Below are positions 51,701-60,849 of a stretch of DNA of 64,000 nt, one piece after another. The stretch is from assembly GCA_963669155.1 (NCBI GenBank), contig OZ022577.1, forward strand, positions 25,513,865 through 25,577,864. The letters are read 5' to 3'. The position numbers and the translations under genes were made by a program. The first letter of the stretch is position 1; each line of letters starts with the position of its first letter. The notes beneath the pieces are model-generated. The model was not told the DNA's origin, searched no databases, and worked only from the letters and a program-made list of their open reading frames with translations. The DNA comes from Arbacia lixula (lineage: Eukaryota; Echinodermata; Echinoidea; Arbacioida; Arbaciidae).

Positions 51701-51967
51701 TTGACATCATCACATGACCTCTGACAACACCATAACATGAAGATACCCCTAGTGCTTCTATCAACCAAGTGTGGCTGCCATTGCTGTAACAGTTGCCAAG
51801 TTATGGATCATAAGAGAGTCTTGCAGGTAAACTTTAACATTTGTGACGGACGACGGACGACGGACGGACGACGGACGACGGACGGACGACGGACGGACGA
51901 CGGACGGACGACGGACGGACGCCATTTGGATCCCTTAGTCTCGCCTTCACCTCCGGTGGGCGAGACA
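48741..51967. repeat. 157-bp tandem array bounded by GTCTCGCCCAC inverted ends
   Basis: About 18 units, mostly spaced by exactly 157 bases, sit in NDUFAF5 intron 2. Each opens with TGACCTCAAATGACCTTTGA and later has GAAGGTACCCCCAGTGCATC. The array consists of two blocks, each closing with a GGACGACGGAC microsatellite (about 50198-50232 and 51845-51923) and TTCACCTCCGGTGGGCGAGA. GTGGGCGAGAC is the inverse of the opening GTCTCGCCCAC. The sequence AATAACCAGAAATATCGCGA follows the opening motif at 48699 and again at 50279. The layout resembles non-autonomous elements with internal tandem repeats. One unit near 50400-50550 and the last are diverged. Confidence 0.92.
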
Positions 51968-52032
51968 AAAATGGTTATCTGTTAACTCAAGTAAAAGACT
52001 GTTCCACATAAAAGAATAGATTACTCACTCAC

Positions 52033-52073
52033 CGTGTCACATCTCTCACTCTGTCCACCATCCTGTAGGCCAT
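52033..52073 (-). CDS. ndufaf5: NDUFAF5 coding exon 2
   Basis: A 41-base micro-exon, acceptor TTCTCAG and donor GTGAGT. It reads MAYRMVDRVRDVT plus two bases of an Arg codon and matches the family's VGSRIADRVYDIPR. The frame joins exactly with exons 1 and 3. Confidence 0.9.
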
Positions 52074-52945
52074 CTGAGAAGGCAAAAACATTCAAAAATA
52101 GATTTTATCTTCAAGAAAGCAGACCACGTTCTGCTTCATACCATACCTCTTATAAATCAAATGAATTACCATTTTACACCACTGCCTAGCACTCACTATG
52201 AAATCATTTACTTAACCCGTTATTAACTGAGAACGCATATAAGCGGGCAATCTCTTTCCACTCAGATACTAAGCAGGACAAATCCCGTACAATCTGCTGT
52301 TCGAACAAAAGACGGCCAGCTATAAATAAACTTCAGATACCTTAATATCCCTGTGATTACTGCAGTTCCATGGCAAATTTTAACATCCCTACAAGACCAC
52401 CGTTCAAGACGACAGAAAATCTAAACAAAAGCAAGTGGTTAAAATACATTTTCCTTGTTCTAACCTATTAGAGGTAAGGAGTACTCGTGGTAAAGAATAC
52501 AGGACCCTGTAATAATAGCACTGCCATTTTACCATGAGTAGGCATATGAGTTCCAGTGCCATTTGATTTCTGGATACCAGAAAGGAAACATCTCAAATTT
52601 ATAAATCATTGAAATTAAATGAAATCCACGATTTTGGCACATAATCATTTCCATCGCTTCCACAGAGATGGCAAGGTCAGACAGGCCGTCTTCGTCAAAA
52701 ATAGTGATCCATTGAAAATACGGCCACTTCATGTGATGATGTGGTAGGAGTGACAACAGTTAAGCATTTTCTTGGGGGGAAGGGTGATCAAATGCAAATA
52801 TTCAATTATAAATGAGCCCATTTTTCTTTTTTTTTTCACCCCAATCTGGCCTTGATAGTTGCAGGTTAGGCACTCTTCTGTAGCATGACTCTCACACCAA
52901 TCACGTGAACCAAGTAAAGCCTCATGACACTCTTTTTACACTCAC

Positions 52946-53608
52946 CTCATCTTTGATGTAGTCATAAACTTCCACATCTTCAGCCATGGCAGCTCGATCT
53001 CGCTGCTTCCTTTTGGCATTTCGGTCAAACACGTTCATGATGGTCTCCTGCCTTTCTGGATGGGAGAGATTCTGGGAAGTGGACAAGTACCTTCGGGTGG
53101 ATACACCTTGAAACATGTTTCTTTCTATACATTTGACTGTGGGTTGGAAATTGTTGCTTTCAATAGGAGATCCTCTGGAAAGCAATGATGAAGTCTGCCT
53201 GTGGGGTGATAACCAGGAACATGTTGATATTGGCTGCTTTGTATTCAACATTACTGTCCTGTTGAATGCAGGCATTTCATGTCCACATTTGGAAGACAAT
53301 TTTGAAAAGGATGCATAGCCGCTGTGTGTAACAGCAATGTCACATGTTGGCGTGATTTGCTTGGAACAACTAGGATGATAGCGATTCGTCTTTGTTGATG
53401 ACCTCCGCACGATATGACAGGACTGAAGGTTACTGCTCACAGATGAAACCTCAGGCTGCATGATACACACTCCTACCATATTCTCTTTGCCGCCGTGATT
53501 CACGGAATGAGTTTGTGTCTGTGAAAGCCTGATGAGGCTCTGAAGACGGATCTTGGACATCCTTGAAGGAAAAAGCACGTCACAGCCCTTCACACAGCTC
53601 TGAAGCAT
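52946..53608 (-). CDS. ndufaf5: NDUFAF5 coding exon 1, with long N-terminal extension
   Basis: There are 221 codons from ATG at 53608 to the donor GTGAGT next to 52946. The last ~31 residues (MNVFDRNAKRKQRDRAAMAE ending YDYIKDE) match the start of the conserved NDUFAF5 core (NIFDRDLKRKQ...FDYLKEE). The preceding ~190 residues are Ser/Thr/His/Cys-rich with no domain I know; vertebrate proteins have about a quarter as many residues before this core. The first 40 residues are basic and hydroxylated with few acids, compatible with a mitochondrial presequence. A good acceptor (CTGACAG, ending at 53641) lies 32 bases upstream of the ATG, implying a separate non-coding 5' exon. A later internal ATG remains possible as the true start. 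Confidence 0.85.
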
Positions 53609-54039
53609 TTTTGCTGATTAGTCTCTTTAACTGCAGGATTCTGTCAGGAAGAAAAATAGAATGTGGAAAGAACGAAAGGTTAGAACAAATTATAAGACTG
53701 TAGCTTCATTCAATGATAAGTTTGAAACTGCTTGGAGACTGAATGGACAGCTTGTACCATTCACCGATTCATTCTTCTGAAATAAGTCCCCAGAACCAGG
53801 ACCAGACGCGATTGCACACATCAAGTAATTTGGCTCCACATATATAACCCCCCACCCCAACACACACACAAATGCCTTGGAGGAGTTTATGTCTACTGTA
53901 AGTCTACGTAGGGGTAGATATATTTAATACTTAGCCGTTTTCCTCCTGGGTGCATCGATCTGAAGTGTTCATATCATATTGGGTTAGTCTACATGTAGTA
54001 AACTAGTAAGAGTGTCTAATCCCCACACTAGCCGCAGAA

Positions 54040-54166
54040 CTGCTCCCGCTCCTGCTCCTGCTCACACTGCGTGAGAGGGCTGGTCGCAGTAAATCCCCAC
54101 ACCTGGGGCTGGGGGGGGGGGGGGGGGTTACTGCGACAAGCCCGCTCACGCAGTGAGAGGGAGCAG
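54040..54166. repeat. Inverted repeat with a G17 loop
   Basis: Left arm 54040-54092 (CTGCTCCC...GGTCGCAGTAA) pairs with right arm 54128-54166 (TTACTGCGACAAG...GGGAGCAG). Seventeen consecutive G (54111-54127) lie in the loop and sixteen more (54178-54193) just outside. Both runs follow GGGGCT. G-quadruplex formation is plausible. Confidence 0.8.
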
Positions 54167-54190
54167 TCCCGGGGCTAGGGGGGGGGGGGG

Positions 54191-54342
54191 GGGCATTTCA
54201 TGAAAGATGTCAGCACTGACAAGTTGTCTTTCTCCGCCAGTTGCCAAAGTAACAGTAAGAGGTGCCTCTCAGTGCCTCTCAGCCAATCAAAACCAAGGAT
54301 TTCACTGAAGTTGTAAGTGCTGACAACTTTCATGAAATGCCC
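54191..54342. mobile_element. Small MITE with GGGCATTTCATGAAAG ends
   Basis: Begins GGGCATTTCATGAAAGATGT with CAGCACTGACAA and ends with the inverse TTGTAAGTGCTGACAACTTT then CATGAAATGCCC. The interior has a small duplication of GTGCCTCTCA and an AGCCAATCAAAACCAAGGAT segment. No target duplication is certain because the left flank is a G-run. Confidence 0.7.
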
Positions 54343-55956
54343 TGACCTGCATGCGGCAGAAGCCAGGTGGGGTCTAGGCCTACTCGCGTCCGCCTCCCGG
54401 ACCATCCCGGCCCAGGAGACGAGCCGGCTAGCTGTATAGCACACGACCCTATCGTGTCGGCATGTGCTGTGTCGACTGACCAGACGGTAATTGCACCCGA
54501 GAGCGAGTCCTACAATATACGTTTAACTACTTCTATATACCATCTGGATGTATTGGTTACGCAGCAGGCTTCAATGCTCATACTTTGTTAAGATTTTATT
54601 GTGGTGTTTATTTTACCTTGTCTCAGAAGAGGGATGTTATGTAACTTCGGTCCTCGCTGCAGACAGCAACGTAACAAATGTAGGAGCCAATATTATGAAA
54701 TCATCCGTACAGTTTGAAATGTTTGTTTCTTACATTTTATATCTAAAATATTCAAATAGAACTCATAACTATCAAAGGTATTTCATAAAATCAAAAGCTA
54801 TTTTGGTAAGTCATTAAATAAAAAAGATATATTTTCATTATTGATTCGGTGAATTTTCAGAACTTATAGCATGCACCTCGTACATTTGTCCACTATGTTC
54901 AGTCAATTCGAAGTCACTGACGCTTGCTGTTGTCCTGCCTGATAAATCCCGAATTTCAACTTTGATGACTGTTTTCAACATTCTGTGATGCTTGTCTGTA
55001 AGTATTTCTTTTTATTTTCAAAGCTTATTTAAACATGGTATCTCTCTTACTGGTATGCCTTTTGTCAAAATGAATTAGGAGACTTCTTTAATTTCAGTTT
55101 CATATCACGCACGGGGCTGTGCTGGCCGCTGCGTTCCTCCAGCTCCCAGGCCAGCTGGCCGGGTTGCCAGTGCAGTGGCTGCATGCACTGATGCAGAACC
55201 ACAGGCACTGGGGTGACCATATTTTGCGCACATTTTGGCTTTCTTGACGATTCCAAGACACCTAGATTATTACACATAACGTTCAATACCTTAAAAGAAT
55301 GAGAATATCTTATAGAATCACATTTCATGGCCTGGTCCTGGAATTCAAATTTCAGATTAAAATCAATTTAATATCAAGAAATTTGCAACACTTGCTGACT
55401 CGGCCGTCGGCTCACGTGTGTGAGCTAATTTTGCACAGTCTTGAGTCTTGTGGTCGACAGCGAGTATCAAAACGTTAAAAAAACACCTCGTATTTTCCAG
55501 CACATACCAGCCATTTGAGTAAATACTTTACTTTTTTTATTACTATTAGGCCCTATTTGTTATTGATTTTATGGACGTTTAGTCTGTATCTTGTTCGACT
55601 GTTCGAAGAGTACAGTATCTTTGATAGTCCCATGTATGCATCGTGTATCCTCTCATTTAAGTGTATTTTACTATTTAGTGTTAGTGCGCAAAATGAGGAC
55701 ATGGGTGAAATCAGGACAAACCACCATACGTGTATCGCATTGCTTGACCTGCGGATGGGCTTTCGATATATTGGGCCTGTTTCTACATTAGAAAGCCGGT
55801 GACATCTCATGTGGAACTCACGCTAGTACCAATAATGCCAAACCTTTTTTCAGAGAGAATAGTGACTGAGATGTCAGTGACATTTTGCATATCGGTATCA
55901 GATACAAATTCTTTCTCACAAAACATTACAAAAACGTGTCATTTGTTCCATTTCAG

Positions 55957-56096
55957 CTTCAAGCGAGATGGATTCCCTCCAGATCAAACAGGCAGGGGTT
56001 GAGGTCATCCACAGGGCAGAGGTGGGAGCTGGCTCCAACGTGATCCCTCAGAGGGAGTACACACCCATTCTCAGCTTCACTTCCCGCCAGTATCAG
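55957..56096 (+). CDS. dicer: Dicer coding exon 1
   Basis: The exon follows acceptor TTTCAG and ends before donor GTCAGC. The ATG is at 55968-55970, with 11 untranslated bases in the exon, so a non-coding 5' exon is expected upstream. It encodes residues 1-43, ending REYTPILSFTSRQYQ, which matches the family's NIYTPRKYQ at the start of Hel1 (the Q-motif-like region). It ends in phase 0. Confidence 0.85.
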
Positions 56097-57429
56097 GTCA
56101 GCAGGCACTTTTAATCCTCTCACTATCTCATTCCCAAGTACTGAAGTGTGACATCATATCCATGGGCATGTTGTCAAGACGACAGGTTCTAAACTATGAG
56201 GGTAGAGTGATGATGATCATAGCAGGGACTCTCATTGGGAGTGCCAGATACTAGCCGCTAGACTATGTGGACTAATGAAAGTCTCACTTGAATGATGTTC
56301 TCTCGAACCAGAAGTTGGCAAAACAATGGATATGAGGAAACCGCTTCGGTACTAGGCATTGTAATATATCTGTATTTGAAATGGGACTAAGACTGGTCGA
56401 TACTGACAACCAAGTCCCATTGAGATGTTAACGATCACAGTGTCCTTTTTTTGCATTTAACTGTACCCTTTTTGGAGCTCCAGTGATATGACTATTTCCC
56501 ATTATCGATAAACATGTATATATCGACTTTTCCATTTCGCAATGTATTGATACGGCTGGATGGCGTCATTTAGTCAACACATGCTTCAAATGTATGGTCG
56601 CACGACCAAACAATAGACTTTACAGCCTACCCAGACCTCCGACAACGCGGCACCCACCACACTAGACCCAACAAATCTTTGAGGTGATTGATGAATACCA
56701 TGAGCGATGTTTTTATCCCATTTATCGCAGGCAACGGACAGGGCTGGGCGATTAACTGTAGTGTAAATCACAACCCCGTAAAATTATGTTGGGACTTGGG
56801 AGTGCAAAAATGTAGAAGGGTTTCAAACAAAGTGTTATCACTCCAGAGAGGGATAAACTGTGAGAGAGAATGATGAAAAGGAACTAAAAGAAGGAGAGAC
56901 CAGAGATAAATAAATATAGAGGGCCATTCTACGGAAATGTCAGACAAGTCACACATGTTTCATGTCACACAATTTGCAAACAAGGGTCTAGATCAAAACT
57001 GAGAAAATATTGGAGCTGAATCCATTACTCGATCAAGTAAATCAATCATCTATACCCTGACATGTGACTTGTAAGACACAACACGCGTGACTCGCCTGAC
57101 ACTTATATAGAATGGCCCAAGAGAGGAAGGAAGAGGGGAGAGAGAGAGCGACAGAGCTAGGATGAAAGTGAGCACCAGTAAGTACAGTTGAACATTTTTT
57201 TCCTCATGTGCATAATAGATTGTCATTTCTTTGGTGCCATTTACTGTACTGATTGAAGAAGGAAAGATGTTGTTTTTCTCTTCCCAGCCATTTTGCTTGG
57301 TCGTAGTCAGTTACAATATTTCTGTTTTTTTGTATTCTTTTCATGCAATGCAGGTTATTTTATGAGGTAATACAGTTTGTGATTTATTGCGCATACTAGT
57401 GAAGTTTTGATTGGTACTGTTTTCTTCAG

Positions 57430-57592
57430 CTGGAAGTACTGGAGACAGCCCTTGAGCAGAACACCATCGCTTGCCTGCAGTCAGATACAGAGAACACATT
57501 CCTTGCTGTCATGCTGATCAAGGAGCTCTCTACACCTGTGAGGAAACCACTCCCAGACAATGGCCAAAGGACTATTGTTTTGGTTGACTCAG
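57430..57592 (+). CDS. dicer: Dicer coding exon 2 (Hel1, motif I altered)
   Basis: Residues 44-97, acceptor TTTCTTCAG, donor GTAAAG. LEVLETALEQNTIACLQSDT then ENTFLAVMLIKEL aligns base-for-base with the Dicer segment [20 protein letters not shown] then KTFIAVLLTKEL. The Walker A loop GSGKT is therefore replaced by DTENT: the nucleotide-binding Lys is Asn-65, and both flanking glycines are acidic residues. RTIVLVDS is the motif Ia strand. The alignment is ungapped, so this is substitution and not a missed exon boundary. Confidence 0.93.
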
Positions 57593-57931
57593 GTAAAGTG
57601 TCGCAACTCAACTTTCAGGAACTGACGCAATACCAGTGCTGGTTGCATTGATAAAAGATTTAACGCTTTGGATGATACAGTGAAGTGTTATTATTGTGGT
57701 GAAAAAATGCTGTTTTCTTCAAATGTACTTTCCAGCAGAATCAAGTTTGAGACTTCTCTAGACTACTATCCATAGAAAAGTTGATATTTTGTTGTAACAA
57801 TGATTTCCTTCAACAAGAAGAATGAAGTATTTTGTGTATAGTTTGCCCTACATGAATGGATTAACATAGTTAGGCTGGAGCATGCTCCTCACAACATCCT
57901 ACATTTAAAACAAATGTTCTTATCCATGCAG

Positions 57932-58940
57932 AATCATCTTTGTCCACGTATGGAGTTGCAATCCGGACGCACACAGATTTGAGAGTGAGCGAATTCAGGA
58001 ACTCAAAGGAATCGCTCATTTGGGATCGAGCTAAGTGGCAGGATGAGATGGATAAATGTCATGTGGCCATTATGGACCCAGAGATCTTTCTGAAGCTCCT
58101 TCAGGCGTCATATTTCTCCCTCTCCATGGTTAATCTGCTCATATTGAATGAGAGCCATCACACCCTGCAATGCCTACACCCATACTTTCACATCATGCAA
58201 GAATTCCGCAAGTGCCACTCAGAGCGCCGCCCCCGGATCCTGGGGCTGACGGAATCAGTTCTGAACTGCGATTGCGACCCGCACTCGCTGTCCCAGCACA
58301 TCACTCAGCTGGAGGTGTCATTGCAGAGCACAGCCAAGATCGCCACCAATCTGACGGGCATCAGCAAGTACGGCACCAAGCCCAGGGAGGCAGTGGTGGT
58401 CTGTCAGAAGTACGAGGATTGCACAGAGCTCGTCCAACAGCTGAACAAGCTGCTCCAGGACGGCCTGAACCTGCTGGAGCAGTATGAGTACCCTATGAAG
58501 GCTAGGGACCTGGATGGGGAGGTGGTGGAGTCGGAGCGGGATCCTGTTCTCCCGTGCAAGCAGGCGTTGTCCGAATGCCTCCACGTGCTGTCGACGATTG
58601 GACCCCTGGGGCTGAAGATCCTGGTGCCCATGCTGGTGCGGGAACTCCTGAAGCTAGAGCGGCACGAGTTCCTGGACCTCCACCTCCTGTTCCTCCACCA
58701 GACCATGACGCAGCTCAGAATGGTGGTGCAGCTGTGCGACAGCACCATGTGCGAGGGGGGCAACTTCTACGATCTGAGGTTTCTGACTCCAAAAGTGCGG
58801 GGCTTGTTGGAGATCCTGGCCGAGTTCAAGCCAAAGGAAATGAGCCTGGATGAGAAAAATGCTCAGGCTGCTCGAGAAAGGACTAACAAGTATGCAGCCC
58901 GCAGGAAGACACAAAGACTTCAAAGAGGAATCCAGAAAAA
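57932..58940 (+). CDS. dicer: Dicer coding exon 3 (Hel1 motifs II-III and Hel2i)
   Basis: A 1009-base exon, residues 98-434, acceptor ATGCAG and donor GTATGT. AIRTHTDLRVSEF corresponds to the family's AVRTHSDLKVGEY. Motif II, DECH in Dicers, is NESH at 170-173 inside LSMVNLLILNESH, so the Mg-coordinating Asp is lost. Motif III LTAS is LTES (203-206). The Hel2i insert follows with good similarity (RPRILGLTE, GPLGLKILVPMLVRELLK, LRFLTPKVRGLLEILAEFKP). Codon usage is GC-rich and the whole exon is open, which argues against a decayed pseudogene. Confidence 0.96.
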
Positions 58941-59410
58941 GTATGTCATCACCTAACATTCTGATCTGATTTTCTCTTTGTGTTGTGTATATCTGGAAAA
59001 CATCAGTCAATTATAACCTGTGTAAGGATGGTGAGAGATCCTGGGAAAGCAAAGTAGTACTTGCAATACTCTGAGGGGGAAATTGGTTGAATTGGTTTAG
59101 AAATAGACACTTAAAAAAGAAAATCTGGTTGGAGGTTGGAAAGAAAATGTGTATCTCAAGATTCATGTATAAATAAATAAGTAACATCATGACTGAACCT
59201 CAAGAAGGAGGTCAATTTATACTTAAACTAACTGATATCAAAAGTAAGTGGAGACTATGTATTTTGTCAGTTGAGACATTTTCATTGTACAGTGTAGTTG
59301 TGTGATTTACATATATTTATGATTTTGTTAAATACATTGTGCACTGAAAAGGAATAGTTGGAACTCTTCAATTAATGTTGATCTTTCATGGTATCATGAT
59401 ATCTCAACAG

Positions 59411-59606
59411 TCAGAAGTGGAGGCCAGTTCCTGAAGCAGACCAAGAAGAAGAGGAGATCAGTGAGGAGGAGGAAGAAGAGGAGGACGATGAGGATGATGG
59501 TGTCGAGACCCAGCAGGCGGGGTTGTCGTCAGGGGCAGCCAATCTATGCGGCATCATCTTCATAGAGCACCGATACTCGGCAGCCGTGATGAGCAGACTG
59601 TTCAAG
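59411..59606 (+). CDS. dicer: Dicer coding exon 4 (acidic linker, start of Hel2)
   Basis: Residues 434-499, acceptor CTCAACAG and donor GTGAGC. A stretch of about 25 mostly Glu/Asp residues corresponds to the acidic linker seen in animal Dicers. It then reads LCGIIFIEHRYSAAVMSRLFK, matching [21 protein letters not shown] (motif IV region). Phase joins on both sides. Confidence 0.95.
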
Positions 59607-59837
59607 GTGAGCATTTACATTTACCACCCCATGTAAACGGTGTGATTCAGTTTATACTATGTATGTTTGAGTGTTTTATTGAATGTTCTAATAACCTCCA
59701 CAACCGAGGTGCATTTATGGCAATAGTAATATTCAGTGCTAGGAGCTAGTTGATAACTAGTAAGTAACTCACGATTATATACTCCTAGGTAAGCTAATAA
59801 TAATAATGATAATATTAATAATTTGTGTTGTTTGCAG

Positions 59838-60030
59838 AAACTATCCCGGCGAGACTCTAGGCTTGGGTTTCTGCAGTGCAGCTGCCTGACGCTGGGGATC
59901 GGCAGGCTGGACGTGGTCAAGAAATCCGCCGCCCAGGCCAAGAATCAGCGCAGGGAGCAGGAGGAGGTGCTGAGGAAGTTCAGGAGGAGGGAGATCAATG
60001 TCTTGTTTGCTACCAGCTCCTTAGAAGAAG
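59838..60030 (+). CDS. dicer: Dicer coding exon 5 (Hel2, motifs IVa-V)
   Basis: Residues 500-564 (last codon split), acceptor TTTGCAG and donor [26 protein letters not shown] followed by TSSLEEG matches [20 protein letters not shown] followed by TSIVEEG. The first half, around CSCLTLGIGRLDVVKK, is shorter and diverges from the usual ...ISSNFITGHGIGKN segment. Motif V itself is kept. Confidence 0.95.
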
Positions 60031-60078
60031 GTACAGGTCCATTCTGTAATCATGGTTTATTATGCATACCAGTATGTA

Positions 60079-60294
60079 CACTACAGCTCAAAGGAATTGG
60101 CATAGGGAAAGGGAAGGAGCCACAGTTTTGAACTGCGGTATATTTTGTCTAGGTCAGCATAAAACACGATGATTTTTAGGCTAAAGCATCGTGTTTCATG
60201 CTGAACTGGACAAAATATACCATGGTTTAAAACTGCGGCTCCTTCCCTTTCTTCGCTTGCCCTTTCCCTATGCCAATTCCTTTGAGCTGTTGTG
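60079..60294. mobile_element. Fold-back MITE family, copy D, in Dicer intron 5
   Basis: A 216-bp hairpin flanked by TA (60077-60078 and 60295-60296), with CACTACAGCTCAAAGG and TTTGAGCTGTTGTG ends. It is the same family as copies at 17262, 29578 and 34453. It begins 49 bases after the exon 5 donor. Confidence 0.88.
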
Positions 60295-60315
60295 TATGTT
60301 AACTCTATCCAATAG

Positions 60316-60458
60316 GTGTGAACTAACCCTAGTTTAACTGGGTGGTCCGTTTCAATCGAAACCGACCCACTAACATACTGCTAATTCTATTCAATTTGGT
60401 GTACCCGTTGTGTATGTTAAATTTATCCAACAGTTGTGAACTAACCCAGTGTAACCTG
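60316..60458 (+). repeat. Two decayed copies of the Dicer exon 6 acceptor and 5' end
   Basis: CTATCCAATAG|GTGTGAAC at 60304-60323 and TTATCCAACAG|TTGTGAAC at 60423-60441 duplicate the real CTATCCTACAG|GTGTGAAC at 60474-60492. The first copy also retains a GGTGGTCCGTTTCAATCGA stretch matching exon 6's GGTGGTCCGGTTCGATCGA. Splicing from exon 5 into either copy would give a TAA stop within four codons. Confidence 0.85.
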
Positions 60459-60484
60459 TATGTACGTTACAATCTATCCTACAG

Positions 60485-60672
60485 GTGTGAACTTTCCGCG
60501 GTGTAACCGGTGTAACCTGGTGGTCCGGTTCGATCGACCCACCCACTACCGCTCTTACATGCAGTCCAAGTCTAAGGCTAGAGCCCCGACCTCTCACTAC
60601 CTCATGCTGATTGAAGATGCGCAGCTCCAAACTTTCCTCAAAGACCTGCACAACTACCAGGAGTTTGAAAGG
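60485..60672 (+). CDS. dicer: Dicer coding exon 6 (Hel2, motif VI altered)
   Basis: Residues 564-626, acceptor CCTACAG and donor GTAAGT. It reads [20 protein letters not shown] then YRSYMQSKSKARAPTSHYLM and aligns to [20 protein letters not shown] and YVQSKGRARAPISNYIML. Motif VI QxxGRxR has become QSKSKAR: Gly to Ser-593 and the arginine finger position to Lys-594, with Arg-596 kept. Three residues (RCN) are inserted through a 9-base tandem repeat, CGGTGTAAC twice. The exon ends in phase 0. The next exon (DUF283 region) is not seen in the remaining 3.3 kb. Confidence 0.95.
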
Positions 60673-60682
60673 GTAAGTATAG

Positions 60683-60849
60683 TATTAGATTACTAGAAGT
60701 AGTAATACTAGTAGTAGTATAAGTAGTAGTAGAAGGATTAGTAGTAGTAGATGTAGTAACAGTAGAAGTAGTAGATCTAGTAGTAGTAGTAGTAGTAGTA
60801 GTAGAGGTGGTAGTAGTGGTAGTAGTAGTGGTAGCAGTAGTGGTAGTAG
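60683..60849. repeat. (TAG)n microsatellite, left part
   Basis: Imperfect TAG trinucleotides begin 10 bases after the exon 6 donor and are interrupted at 60850 by a fold-back element; the repeat resumes at 61665. Confidence 0.9.

Larger units (their letters stand above)
53641..55956. other. Interval between divergent NDUFAF5 and Dicer coding regions
   Basis: The start codons are 2360 bp apart and head to head. Both first coding exons begin with an acceptor, so at least one non-coding exon for each gene should lie here or nearby. A GC-rich block at about 55110-55210 and another at about 54360-54500 are candidates but I cannot assign them. I see no clear core promoter. Two G-runs, a hairpin and a MITE occupy 54040-54342. 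Confidence 0.5.

Noticed and set aside
48741..51967. CRISPR-like array
   Set aside because: Repeats are 157 bp with no unique spacers, and the genome is animal; it is a satellite.
53608..60672. Dicer fragment as a processed or decayed pseudogene
   Set aside because: It has introns with canonical splice sites, no stop or frameshift across 626 codons, and conserved flanking blocks. The altered motifs are in-frame substitutions.
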